64,000 nt of DNA, from contig CM060910.1 in NCBI GenBank assembly GCA_030737875.1, forward strand, positions 632,201,303 through 632,265,302, given 5' to 3'. The stretch comes from Allium sativum (Eukaryota; Streptophyta; Magnoliopsida; Asparagales; Amaryllidaceae). Shown in pieces: positions 34,491-46,554 of the stretch. Each line of letters opens with the position of its first letter. The first letter of the stretch is position 1. The notes under the pieces are model-generated. The model did not search any database. It saw only the letters and a list, made by a program, of their open reading frames with translations, and was not told the DNA's origin. The translations under genes were made by a program, and so were the position numbers.

Positions 34491-35588
34491 TCATCGATAC
34501 TGCCGAAGATTCAATTCCTTCAAGGAGAAAAGATACTTCAACGACTTATGATCCGTAAACAACTCGAATCTAACTCCCAATAAATAATGACTCCATATCT
34601 TCAGAGAAAACACAGTCACTTGTAGCTTCAAATCGTGAGTCAGGTAATTCCTTCCGTGTGGATTTTGTTGTCGACTTGCATAAGCCACAACTCTATCATT
34701 TTGCATTAGCACCGCTCCAAGTCCAGTGATACATGCATCGGTATATAATATCATCTCCTCATTTACACTTGGAATAATCAAAACAGGAGCACTCGTCAAT
34801 CTCTCTTTCAGAATTTCAAAGGATTTCTCACACTTCGCATCCCATGCGAAAACTTGATTCTTCTTCGTCAATCCAGTAAATGGTGAAGCTATCTTAGATA
34901 AATCCTTGATAAATCGTCGATAGTATCTCGCTAAACCAAGGAAACTCCTAACATCCGTCGCATTCTTGGGTCGATCCCAATCTTGTATTGCTGCCACCTC
35001 AGCGGGATCCTCCTCTATTCCTTGTCCTGATACGACATGAGCCAAGAACCTCACCTCTTCCTTCCAGAAGTGACATTTCAAAAACTTAGTCCTCAACTGA
35101 TGTTTTCTCAAGACTTCCAAAAGGATTCTCAAGTGCGTCTTGTGTTCCTCCTCAGTCTTGGAGTAAACCAATATATCATCCAGGAACACAAGTACGAACT
35201 TGTTCAACTGATCTCTGAAGACACGATCCATAAGATTAACAAAATATGTTGGCGCGTTAGTCAATCCAAATGGCATTACTATCCACTCATAGAATTCGGA
35301 TTGTGTTCTAAATGCAATCTTCGGCACACTATCCCTAGCCACTCTCAACTGGTGAAATCCCGTCGCCAAATCCACTTGGGAAAACACCTTGGTCTCGTGA
35401 AGCTAATCAAACAAGTCATCGATTCTCGGTAATGGATACTTATTCTTCTTAGTCGCCTTATTCAGTTCGTGATAATCCACACATAATCGCAACGATCCAT
35501 CGTCCTTAGTCGTAAATACAATGGGTGCATCCCATTCGGATACTCTTCTCCGAATGAATCCCTTACTCAAAAGATCGTTCACATGCAC
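34491..35588 (-). pseudogene. pol: Element E reverse transcriptase and RNase H, broken
   Basis: From 35588 downward: the RT fingers region ([20 protein letters not shown]), an interruption at about 35400, then a 298-codon open stretch. That stretch has [25 protein letters not shown] and the catalytic LDDILVYS box, followed by the connection region and RNase H with ILYTDACITGLGAVL and YASRQ. RT copies the element's RNA into DNA and RNase H removes the RNA strand. The LDD form of the active site (in place of YVDD) is normal for this clade. Most catalytic residues are still present, so decay is through frame breaks more than through loss of key residues. Confidence 0.93.
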
Positions 35589-35600
35589 CTCTAACTCTTG

Positions 35601-36195
35601 CTATTCCTTAGGCGCTATCCGCCTAAGAGGCATAACAACAGGTCTGGCTTCGTCTACTAAATCAATCTGAAACTCGATCTCTCGCTGTGGCGGTAACCCT
35701 CTAACTTCGTCAAACAAATCAGAAAACTCTCGTACGATTGGCACAGATGACAACCCATCCCATGGAATCACAAGTGAATATAAAAAGCTAACCAGAACTC
35801 TATCCTCTGGTAGGCAATGTAACACGATCATTCGCCCTTCCACATTCCTGATTGTTACCCCAAGCATCTCGCAATCCACAATAGCCGCATACTTCTTGAG
35901 CCAGTCCATACCCAAAATAATTCCAAACCCAGCGAAATTCAAAAAAAAAACAATCATGCATAACAGGGAAACCATGACTCAATAAAACTAGACCACAAAA
36001 AAGCATGCAAAGACCAGACGAACCTCCTACTGGATTAGTCACGACTAATGGTCTATGTATAATTTCAGGTTCTAAACCAAACTTGCAAACAAGCTTATTA
36101 CAAATAAAAGAATGTGATGCTCCAATATCAAACAAAACTCGAACTGAAAAATCTCCGATAGAAAGCGTACCTTGAAAACAACAACACTCTTCCAC
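35601..36195 (-). pseudogene. pol: Element E protease region, broken
   Basis: From 36195 downward: a retropepsin-like fold with VLFDIGASHSFI, where the usual active-site motif is D-T/S-G-A. Here the second residue is Ile, which should harm activity. The flap-side segment (IILGMDWL) lies in a different frame at about 35910, so there is a frameshift in between. The tail contains the linker to RT ([20 protein letters not shown]). It would have cut the gag-pol polyprotein. Confidence 0.88.
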
Positions 36196-36239
36196 TTTTC
36201 CTCCATGGTCGGACCCCTCGAGGAAGACAGAACAACATC

Positions 36240-37257
36240 CAAAGCATACGCCCTTACAACCTTTTTATCCTTTGGTGCTTCTGGACAATTTTCCTCATAT
36301 TGCCAGGCTTATCGTAGTTAAAGCACTACTTTTCTACCTTCGTGTTCTTACAATCTTTGTAGAGATGGCCCTTCTGATGACAATTATAACAAGTATTCTC
36401 CCCCTTCGGCTTCTTCTGGCCATTCTTTCCTTGCTATTGTTTTCGTTTATCATTCCACCTTTTCTTATCACTGCCACCTTGCTGTGGTTTCGAATCCTCC
36501 TTTTTGTTTTCAACAACAGCCTCAACCTTTTGCGGAAACAAACTCTCCATCCTCAAACCCTTCTCTACTAATTTCTCAAAAGAGTCATCAAATATGGTCA
36601 ATCAGCTGCTTTCCAATATTCTCATCTAATCCCAAAATAAATTTCTCGTTTTTCTGATAAGGAATTTCAATATATTAACGAGCATACTTAGATAAATCTT
36701 CAAACTCGGTCGCATACTCAAACACTAGTCGACATCCTTGCTTAAGCTCAAAAAATTCTTAAACAACATCGACTTCTGGACTGTAGAAGTGAACTTCCCC
36801 TCAAACTTAGTTCTAAAATGAACCCAAGTGATCTGTCCTATGGTGTCTCCAAGGTAATAAAATTCCACCAATCCATTGATCTCCCTTGCACCTGCCTCGA
36901 TGCAAGTTTCTTCTTAGTTGCATCGTCAATTCCCAAGTCTCTGAAAATTCGAACACAAGTATCCAACCAATTCTAAACTTCAATCGCCGGTTTTGTCCCA
37001 ACAAATGGCTTGCCACCCAGAGAAGTATAATCCTTGCACAACTTAGCGAAATCCACTTCCCTAGGTGCCTGCACAGGAACACCACCATCTACTGTCGCTC
37101 CTGGAGTAGGCATCCTTCTCTTGATCGCTACCATCATGGCCTCGAACATAGTAGGATAATCGGGAATAGCTGTTGAAGCTCCCGACTGGCTTCCCTCGCC
37201 TACCCCTTTAGTAGCAGGCTCATCCCTAGCAGCTTGTCTCGAAGTTCGTCGACTCAT
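36240..37257 (-). pseudogene. gag: Element E gag, broken
   Basis: It starts at 37257 with MSRRTSRQAARDEP. The conserved segment DFAKLCKDYTSLGGKPF is shared with the gag of element C. Several frame breaks follow between 36970 and 36570. The first CCHC zinc knuckle (CYNCHQKGHLYKDC, 36350-36391) is intact. The second (about 36290-36331) is degenerate: it reads CFNYDKPGNMRKIV and has lost a Cys, the His and the last Cys, and an in-frame TAG lies before it. Gag would form the particle shell. Confidence 0.88.
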
Positions 37258-37438
37258 CCTTACTCTGAAACGAGAGTTAATTCACATTAGAGAAAGCAGC
37301 ATTGGTGTTCAAGTGCTTACTAACCTACTATACTATACTATATACGTATATAATATAGCAATCATTCAAATAAAATTACGAATACGTCTCTCATATGTGT
37401 TTACGTTCGCGAACTTTGGGTAAAGTCGATTAACCAAA

Positions 37439-37450
37439 GCTCTGATACCA
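37439..37450 (-). other. Primer binding site of element E
   Basis: The minus strand reads TGGTATCAGAGC, matching initiator methionine tRNA. It lies two bases from the end of the 5' LTR at 37453. Confidence 0.95.
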
Positions 37451-37452
37451 AA

Positions 37453-40081
37453 TGTGACGGCCGCCCCATACCTCCTGCACCGAACTAAAGAAAAGGAGTG
37501 ATGTATGACGTGCCAGGTCGATACATAACGATCACCAGGGTAGAATAACCCGAAATGAACCTGTCGTATAACTCACAGCATATGGATAATATATAATAAT
37601 AAAATAAACAACATGATATAATAATGAAGCACAACTGAATGGAAAATCAAATTTTTATAAAAACTATAGAATCTTGAGCATAATACATCTCGATACATGA
37701 ATCTCTGAATACAATATACCTCACTACATCTCTCAGAGTCTCAATAACCATCCATACAGTGGAAATAGAAAAGAAATATCTAGATAGTAGGTAGTAATAA
37801 TACACCAGACTCCAACTCGTCATCGCACGACAACACCGGCACCAAACCTACTACATGCTGCTCAGTCTGCCCAACATCAAATTGGTGAACAACCAAAGAT
37901 AATAAAAGGGAAACATAAAACCTTGGGTCAGACAACAGTCTTAGTGAACGATTAAATAACTAACAACAGTTGTACAGGATAATATGAGTATAGGTAGATC
38001 AACCATCGGATCAGCCCAACAGTCAACAAGTTAACATGTGAAAACCATCCATCATACGCCATTTTAGAATAGGAAAGGACATCCCCAATCCCACTTCTCT
38101 TCGACATCCTACGATGATAGCCTACCCAGAGAAAAACAAAGAAGATGACACACAATCAACCATAACATCCATAGCATCCAATATCCTAGCTATCACCGAC
38201 TACAGGCTTGAATCCATCGATAATTGGACTTGCTTTCAACGATCAAAAGGGCTAATGGAAAACCCCAGTTCTGGCCAAACTACCATACAACATCGTGACT
38301 CATATGTTTGTCTTTTCCCATTCTCGACAACTAGGCCCATCATGACTGCTTAGGGTATACGATCTCTCGAATCTGATCCTAACGGGCGTCCCCACAATAC
38401 CCCTTCTTTGAGTCTGCTAGAACACTTCGATTACCAATGATTCCTTGGCACGTCAGACTTACCAATGATTCCTTGGCATATCAATTTGGCTCCGACCTCT
38501 CCAATACGAGTTCACAATCGAAGCACCGTCAATCTTTGAGTTGCACACCATCCATATGAAGTTTATTTCCAACCGAAATTCACCAAAAACCTCAGGAAGC
38601 CATCACTATCACGCTCCCAGAAACTCACATCCATACGACCTTTCCATATGGGTCGGTGTCGACCCATCCACTTATCCACTTTTGGCTAAGTGGTTGGATC
38701 ATCTCCTTCTTTTCCTCGAGAACATACCACCGACCCCTTCTCCAATAGTTTCGGCGTTCATGTTGAAGCTTCAGACGATCTATTCATATCTCGAGTAATC
38801 AACCTTCGATTCATCAAAAATCGACTCTGAATGATCTAAAAATTTGCATATGGTCTCTTCTCATCGCCTCCACGCCACACCCCAAAGAACCATCGCCATA
38901 CGAGCTACCCACATGGGTCAGTGCCGACCCATCATGGCTAGGTGCCGACCTATGCACTTGGTGCATTTATGCACCAAAATTTGCATGCTCCATTCCCCCG
39001 TCTTCCAGAGCTCCTCCGCCTAGTTTTGTCTAAATCCAATCATTTGAACCTCCTATTTGCTTTGTTCTTCAATCCTGTAATTCTACGAACAATCTAACAT
39101 ACAACTCAAGTAATGCAATCAATTCAATCAAAACAAACGTCAATCCATACAACAATGATCATGCATACATGAAAAAATTCCAACTAAAACACAAACATAT
39201 CACAGTTATGAGATCTAGCATTATTTGGATGTAAACATATGAATAAACATGATTAATCTAACAATTATCCGGTTAGTATGATCAAGTTAAGTTTTCTAGG
39301 GTTTCTAAATCTGAATTAAACATATAAGATCAGATCTAAGATTACTATAAAATGTAGCATATGAATATGATCCTAATTTACCCATACAGCCCGTAGCTTC
39401 CGTGTGAGAGATAACTATTACTCGCCAATTTCTAAATTTGATTTAGATTCAATGAGATCAGATCTGGACAGCGCTGGAACCCCTTGAATTCTTTGCAAGT
39501 TGATGTGATCTAATCCCCTTTGATGATGATCTACCCTTTCCTGATGATAATTTATCTTCTAGATGCAATCTACGATGAATTTGTATGAAAAGAATGGAGA
39601 AATAGGGATTTAGGTTGAATCGGAGAATCACATACGCCCAACCTAAAGTTTAGAATGAAGAGAATAACCCTAGTTCTTTCCCCAAGCACCCCGATTTATA
39701 TCTGCTGGTCGTAGGTCTAATGGGCTTGGCTAATCAACCCATTAGCTGCTGACTAGTCTGCCTAAATAGCAACTGAAACGTAAAACAGTGATTCCTCCTA
39801 AATCGCTGAACCAAATCCTTCAAGTGACCACTCTACAGAATCGTAAACAACCATCCCAATTCAATGAAACTGATCTAAGCACTTAATTCGATTCCTATCA
39901 AAAGTTATGGCCCAAACAGTAAACTCTAGGGGAAAATGGTCATACTTGAATTCGGTAAAAATCATGGATATGTCTCACGTCCCCATGAACAACATATCAA
40001 AATCTGAGAATGATCTGACCACTAGAGAATATAATATAATTATTTTACGACTGGTCGATATGTAAAATATAGGTCGTTACA
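37453..40081 (-). repeat. Element E 5' LTR
   Basis: Starts TGTAACGACC at 40081 and ends GGCCGTCACA at 37453 on the minus strand. The TATA box is near 39690 (ATATAAATC on the minus strand). A GGTCGGTGTCGACC cluster lies at about 38651-38665, downstream of the TATA box, so the upstream GTCGAC arrangement of LTRs A, B, G and S is not found in E. Confidence 0.9.
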
Positions 40082-41298
40082 ATCCCCCTTTCAGAATAAT
40101 TGTAGATCTGTAAGAATTTGGGAATTATAGGCCTTAAAGATTATTCAGATTTCATATTTGGATGCTTGCAGGTGAGTGGAAATTTACATACAAAGTATAT
40201 TATAAATTAATTATTTCGTTCGTATTAGATTTTAAACATTTGCTTAAATATTTTTCAGATCTGTTTATATATTATTAAATCTGAAATAATGCCTATCAGA
40301 CCTGTTTGTGAATATTGTCAAAATCTGAAAGAATAAATTGTGGTTTGAATAATATATTAAATTTGTAGGCTTACTTGATTGTTCACATTATTGCCTACAA
40401 TTGTGTTTAAAAATATTGTGGCTATTATAAACACTGTAGATCTGGAAGTAAGTCCCATAAAACACTGTTAAGACATAGTTTTATTCCAGATATTTAGTTT
40501 CGGTGTTAAACGGTAATTCATATAATTTTGGTTAAAAAGATATAAGCCCGTTTGTGTTTGGTTTTTTTTGGGTTCTAATTTAGTTATTGTAAATATGTCT
40601 TTTTCCTCTTTTTACATAAAAATACATTATTTGAAACCAATAGGAAATATGTCCCAAAAGTTGAAAAAGGAAAAGGTTGTGTAAATTCATGTACAAATAT
40701 AAATACATATATATTTGTGCATAGTTTACATCAACTATTCCAAAATATACATACCATGTATTTCTTATGGTTTGAAATATGTTTATTCCTCTTTTAAATA
40801 TTCAGGCATAATTTACAATAATTATAGTTGACGGTCTTTTGTAGGATTTAGAATCTTATTTCAGAATTGAATGCAAAAAATAATGTTTGGTTATTAGTTT
40901 GAACCCAAACATTTAATTTAATAATAATAACAAAAGAATAATAACTATGTTAACTGCTCGAAAATATAAATATTTATATATATACACATTATCCATCCAA
41001 AGCTACGATTTAGCGCAATATAATATACAGTAAAATAAAGGTGTGTTTGTTGTGTGTTGAAGTAAGTTTCCGTTTATGGGATTATATTCCATATTGAATG
41101 GAAATGAATAATATGACCGTTATAGCCATAAATGGAAATTAATTGGATATGAATAGGTCCTAAACAAAATAAATGAATTTTGTAGTCATCTTTAATTTGG
41201 GGAAAATGAATAAGTTAGTAAATGGTTACAATTTCTAAATTGGCTAGGATTAATGTTGTAAACCCCAATTAGGAAATTAAATTATAACCACACTAGTA

Positions 41299-41389
41299 CA
41301 CGAGGTTATGCCCAACTTATGGTAGAAGTCTGCCCGGAACCGCCCGACAAATCTAGCATCCATAAGTGGTCGGCATAATGTGAGAGGTC
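41299..41389 (+). other. Structured LTR module, copy G1
   Basis: Outer stem TTATGCC/GGCATAA (7 bp, perfect) and inner stem ACTTATGG/CCATAAGT (8 bp, perfect). The cap is CCCGGAACCGCCCGA, as in copy A1. Only one copy is present in this LTR, and a MITE begins 30 bp downstream. Confidence 0.78.
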
Positions 41390-41419
41390 TGGTGCATAAT
41401 ATATATACATACATATACA

Positions 41420-41790
41420 CAGTGTCGGCCCTGGCCAATTCGGGGCCCTAGGCAAAAAAAATATTTCCAGGCACAAAATTTTATGCAGATCTGAAAGGCA
41501 GGAACAAAATTTTATGTAGATCTGGAAGGCATGCATAAAACTAACAAGTCGTATGCAAAAAATGAATACAATAAGGACTTGAACTCTGGTTGCAAGCTAG
41601 AGAGTTGCATGTGCTACCACTGGACCATTACAATTCCATGCTTGAACACGAAAATACAAAATATCAGTATCGCTTTAAATCAGAAAACCCAAAACTTTGA
41701 GGCCCCCCTCCTCTCTCCTCTTCCTCTTCCTCCTCCCAGGCCGAGGCCCTAGGCAACCGCCTAGTTCGTCGATGCCTCGGGTCGGGCCTG
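41420..41790. mobile_element. hAT-type MITE, 371 bp, in LTR G
   Basis: It starts CAGTGTCGGCCCTG and ends CGGGTCGGGCCTG; the ends are imperfect inverted repeats of the CAG-GCCC type common in plant hAT elements. The flanks CATATACA (41412-41419) and CGTATACA (41791-41798) form an 8-bp TSD with one change. Inner segments also pair, GGGGCCCTAGGCAA near the start with AGGCCCTAGGCAACCGCC near the end being related. No transposase is encoded. Confidence 0.8.
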
Positions 41791-42292
41791 CGTATACAAC
41801 GAACAATAAATTAATGAATTAGAATTACCAGTGTTTGTTGGGGTACAACAAATAGATATTTTGAGACTAGTAATTAAGGATATTTATGAGCATCCATTCA
41901 TTGGGGAATAGTGCCTCTAGGGCTATTAATGGCATGGGACCATTGATGTAATTAAATTTGAGAATTAATGCCTTAGGAATATAATCGTTAGGGTCATAAA
42001 CGATGGGTAACCTTAATAAAGGTAATAAAAGAATTAAATGGGGATTAATGGGAATCGTACGTGTATTAATAAATACTAAGTCCATATAAGAAGGGAATAA
42101 ATAATCAAACCTTTTAGCTTGAGAAGTGATAAAATTTCCTTGACTAGTAAACCTAGAATAAATATAACTAGAAAATAAGAATGGACTTAGTAGGTAAATA
42201 ATGTTAGCTATTATTTACCATAGGATCTTGTGATGATAGTTAGTCTGCGTAGTGTTTATTATTTCCAAAAATAAGGTTTACTCCATGAGTGA

Positions 42293-42950
42293 GGTCTTAA
42301 GTGGCCAAAAGGGGTCCTCCTCCCGTCCGTAAGGAGAAACCAAACAGGAAGTAATCTATGAGCGTAGCCTACTTTGGGACAAAGGTCTTAAGTGGTTAGA
42401 TCCACCTATAAAAAGGTATTAAGTGACCGTTTAGCTCACCACCCATAACTAGAAGCATTAAAGGCTAATTAGGTACGAGCTTGATAATATTCGTGAATAG
42501 TCCGCTTCCTTGGGTCTTAAGTGACTTGGGTCGAGGAGTCCACCTGGGATTAGGTCATCCAGTTAGGGGTCTTAAATAGTGTACAAATCCTACCTAAACT
42601 TGGAGTTAAAATTGTTCGGTATGGTCATTCCATAGAGCTACCTATCCTACGGGAAGTATTAAGCGTCTAAGAGATTTTCCAATAAGGCCAGCTAAATAGT
42701 AATGAAGGGGCCCTCTACCGAGTGGTCTTAAGTGGTTGTTTACTATCTCTCGCCTTATGCGAGGCATGGGATTACATGCGTGAATGACGGAAGCCTTAAT
42801 TAGTAGGACCCGTAGCTAGTGTCCTCTAGTTTATAATAGCGTTGGGTAAACCATCATGAGGTATTAAATGACCAATAGGTCCGCCTAGGGTCTTAAGTGA
42901 TTAAGAGAATCCACCCTTATCTATCATCCGATAGTGAGGCGTTAAGTGGC
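42293..42950 (+). repeat. Dispersed GGTCTTAAGTGG motif array in LTR G
   Basis: Around ten copies of a motif close to GGTCTTAAGTGRCY start at about 42293, 42384, 42415, 42513, 42568, 42655, 42724, 42860, 42889 and 42938, all in the same direction. Variants include GGTATTAAGTGACC and GGCGTTAAGTGGC. Spacing is irregular (about 30-140 bp) and the DNA between copies is not repeated, so it is not an ordinary tandem repeat. Confidence 0.75.
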
Positions 42951-43555
42951 TATATATATATAAACTTTGTAGTTGAGAGCCCACCTCTTAGTTTTAGTAA
43001 TTAGTTAGAAGTTGGTTTAAAGGCTTCATAAATGTATGTGTAAATTAAACGATCTATCTCAGTATTGTTGTCATTAGGGATACTACCTTAGGTATGGTAG
43101 TTAGAGTCGTGCGTAAATGTTAACAAGGTTAGGCTAGAATTACTAGACTTGGTTGGCATATATCATTGGTTGAACCAAACGGGATACATCTGTGTATTGT
43201 AAACTGTGTTGTACTCTTCCTGTTCACTAGAACTTGTTGTTCTGATCCCCCCTCCTCATTACAACCTCCCAGGTTTTCTAGAGAATGTCCAGTTCTCACA
43301 GGTGTCTAAATTTGGCTTGCGGTCCTTGCTCTCTCTCATGCTCGGTATTGACTTAGTGACTCACTTTTATAAGGTAGTTACTCGAGTTAATACTAGTCTA
43401 TCCTATTTTGTTTCCGATGTGAGTTATTTTACCATACTCTAATTATTCTCATGCTCATTTATCTGCAGGTACCAGATCTACACACTCCATTCTTGGAGGT
43501 CTTCGACTTTCGATTTTTGTCGAAATTTGGGCTCAAAAAAGTGTGGGGTGTTACA

Positions 43556-44930
43556 GTTTATACAACCATATTTTAATCGAATAGTAATAAAAATGTGTGA
43601 TATTTTAATTAATATCAGTTTTTGACTTACAAACTTTTATCCATCTTAAGATAAGAAAGTTGTCGAGTCAAGGTTTGAGTGGTAAATAAAATACTCCAAC
43701 TTGAACGACTTCACTATTATCGAAAGGATGGTACTAGTTTGAAATAGTAAAGATGTTGGAAATAAACTATTATATCCATAAGAAGTATTGCAACTTTATT
43801 TGCGAAGTTCAGAGAAATTCAATGAAACTGTTGGGTATTATAATAAACAATGTATCATTTGACATTGTTTTTCCTAGGTATGAAGTGTAGATATACGTAT
43901 ACCATTCGGTTAAGTAAATGGTACTATTTCCTAAGTAATGAAAATAGTAGGGTTTAGTGAATACACTTATTTAAATAAATAAGTAAATGGACATGGTTTT
44001 CGGAGTAAAGAAAATAAGTGGTTATACGGGTTTGGAAACAGAAGTAAATGTTGGAAATTTAATTATTATTTCCATAAGCGTTATCGTAAACTTCTATTTG
44101 CAAAGTTATGAAGTCAAATGAAATGGTTTGGGGTTATATAACAAGAATATGTCGATTGACATTGTTTTGTCCCATATAAGATTGATGATTAGATTTATAC
44201 CAATTGGTTAAGTATATATATAGTGATTTTTTTCCAAAGTAAAGGAACAAAAGGGGTTTTTGTGAATATATAGCGATATTTCTAAAGTAAAGGAAATGGA
44301 AAGGGGTTTTGTGAAAATATAGCAATATTTTCAGAGTAAAGAAGATAAAGGGAGATTTTATGAATACGTTTATTTTGGGAAGATAAGGGTATGGTTTTGT
44401 TTTCAAAGTAACGAAAACAGGAGAGATTTGAGAATATAATTATCTAGTTGAGATAAGTATATAAAATCGATTTTTTTTAGAATCAAAAAGGGTTTTTTAA
44501 TGGATAGTTTTAATAAAAAGGGCCCGAGCTACTGATGTACTTGACCGTACTGTTGTGATTTGATAGTTAAAGAACCGACTATCAATAAATATCCCTTTTG
44601 ACTGTTGACGTGTTAGTTCGAGGAGACCGGGTTAAGAACTAGACCCAAAACCATTTCGAACCAACTTTGCGTTTGAAACTAACTTGCAGGGATGCTTATG
44701 AGATGATTTAAAGGCGTAGACCTTCTGAGCGGAAAGGAATGCTCGCTGATGTCTTGGGTTAAGTACCAAGATTAAACCTGTAGTAGCAATCCCTATGTTC
44801 TGGAGTTTCTTCAGTTTCGTTCACCCTCTAACTTCTTTCCCCTAACTATATGCTTTCTTGTGCCTTTTGAGTCGGACATGTGTAGTTAAATGTTGGCTTA
44901 AACGATACGGAAAAGTTGGGTCGTCACACA
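43556..44930 (-). mobile_element. LTR fragment with 50-bp internal repeats
   Basis: On the minus strand the sequence begins TGTGACGACCC at about 44930, an LTR-like start, and is cut at 43555 by LTR G. Three degenerate direct units of about 50 bp (44215-44385) each contain AAAGTAAAGGAA-like and GGGGTTTTTGTGAA-like parts. A longer diverged duplication (about 43780-43930 and 44030-44200) shares ATCCATAAG, ACATTGTTTT and GGTTAAGTA. No coding sequence. Confidence 0.45.
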
Positions 44931-46554
44931 CAAAGAATCACATAAAAACTCGTCAATGCAGAGTACGAATCAACTACAATGTTGACTTTCCTAATTAGGG
45001 AACAAACCTATAAAAATCACTTGAAATATAGGTTCAAAATCACGCAGAAATCATTCAGAATTTATAAGAACAAAGGGCAAAAACACACAAAACAATACAT
45101 GCGTTCAATATACTAACATAGGTCGACCATTTCCTAGCTTGGGTCGATCTAGATCGATCAAACTATGGCTTTGGTCGACCCCTACGTCGACCTGAGAAGG
45201 TCTTGGGTCGAGCCTTCATATTCGAATTGGTATAGGATGAATTCCTGCTTTGAACTCAACTTCATGCATCAGATTGACATATCCATAGATAAATTTTAAA
45301 CATGAACTTTCACATGCAAGAATAGTGACATACTGGCTTTGTGCTGGAAAAGATAACACAAGAATCCGGCATATAACGACAAAGATATAAGCCAACAAAG
45401 TTTAACCCACAACATGTTTTATAGTAAATCTGAAAACTTACTTTTCATATTACTGTAACTCAAAATCTCTCGGGAAAGCCAAAACTTTTCACAGACAGAT
45501 AATGATAAAGCGAGAAGAGTGAGTTTTCAAACTCACCTTGATTATTGCAGCAAATTGGAAATTTTGCAGTGAAGATTAAGGCTCAAAATTGATGCCTTTA
45601 GGTCACTAAGGATTCTCGGCACTTATAGAAATGTGTTACAGACACATGCAAAACAATTGAAGTTTGCAGTTAACAAAAACTTCTCAAATTGGAAAAAAGA
45701 TGGAAATAAACCTTAGGTTTAAACGCTGGTTATCCATTAAAAGTTTATTTGCAACCTTATTTCACTTTTGTTTGGAACTTCCTTGGTTTGTTGATAATTT
45801 GGAAGAGGATTCAAAAGTTTTTCTCTTCTCTGTTTTTTTTCTTCAGGAAAATGAAGCTTATTTGAGAAAGAATAAATACTTATTTTCTCCAGACAATTCT
45901 TTCTCTAACTAGATTGAGCATGAGCTTAATTAAGGTCCATTTAATCTAAATGTTATTAGTTTTGAGTTAATTAGGCTATGTTACAATATTAATCACCTAA
46001 TTAACGCTATATTTCACTATTTTAACGTCTTATAATACAAATTAACATTATTTAATTTTGTTAAAAATTGCAAAAACATGTTTAGAACCTTTTAAACCCA
46101 TTTAACGATTATTTTTAACTTGTTCACACTAAAAAAAATACATTTTAAAATAAAACTTTTAATTTACACTTTTTTGTTCAAAACTAATAATTTTAAAATT
46201 AAAACTATAAAAATTACATTGTTTTAACACACATAAATGTAAACTATTTTGTCATTTATATATTGATTTTCAATCAATAGTTAAGATTTAAATTTTGTTG
46301 CTAAATCTCAATTAAATTTTAATGACACACTTTTCACCAAAATTCATTATTCTCTAAGTTACAACTTATTACAATAAAAAACATAAAAATCTTTTAAACA
46401 CGTATAATATCACAATTTCATCAATAAGTCTTCCAAAACTTTATTTTCCACTTATTTAAGTTATTCAACACGTTAATATTAGTTTGAATCTTCTTATTAT
46501 TCCTTTACTTCAATTTAATCGCAAATTCAATATATTTACCCAAAACTCATTATT

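Larger units (their letters stand above)
29958..40081 (-). mobile_element. Element E: decayed Tekay-like Ty3/gypsy element
   Basis: A 10.1 kb element on the minus strand. The 5' LTR is 37453-40081, the primer site 37439-37450, gag to chromodomain 37257 down to 32798, and the 3' LTR 29958-32639. The flanks ATCTC (29953-29957) and ATCCC (40082-40086) are a 5-bp TSD with one change. The LTRs (2682 and 2629 bp) differ by many substitutions and indels, clearly more than those of element A, so E is older. The outer end of the 3' LTR reads TTTGAC where the other LTR has TGTGAC. Gene order (protease, RT, RNase H, integrase, chromodomain-like tail) is that of a chromovirus. All genes carry frameshifts or stops. 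Confidence 0.93.
29270..43555 (+). mobile_element. Element G, 3' LTR, split by element E
   Basis: The LTR starts TGTAACAACCCG at 29270, directly after a polypurine tract, and ends GGGGTGTTACA at 43555. It is interrupted by element E (29958-40081). The two pieces together measure about 4.16 kb. It contains GTCGAC at 29549 and 29570, a TATA box (29698-29705), one structured module (41299-41389), a hAT MITE (41420-41790) and an array of GGTCTTAAGTGG-like motifs (42293-42950). The early part (CTCGGAATT, then GAGTCCGTATGAAAAAGTT) resembles LTRs B and S. The 5 bp on the two sides do not match, so this is a 3' LTR rather than a solo LTR. Confidence 0.85.

Noticed and set aside
36272..36571. Plus-strand open frame of 99 codons
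   Set aside because: It is the antisense of the element E gag zinc-knuckle region.
29270..43555. LTR G as a solo LTR
   Set aside because: The 5 bp on the left (AAGAA) and right (GTTTA) do not match, and a typical hairpin and polypurine tract lie directly to the left, so it is a 3' LTR.
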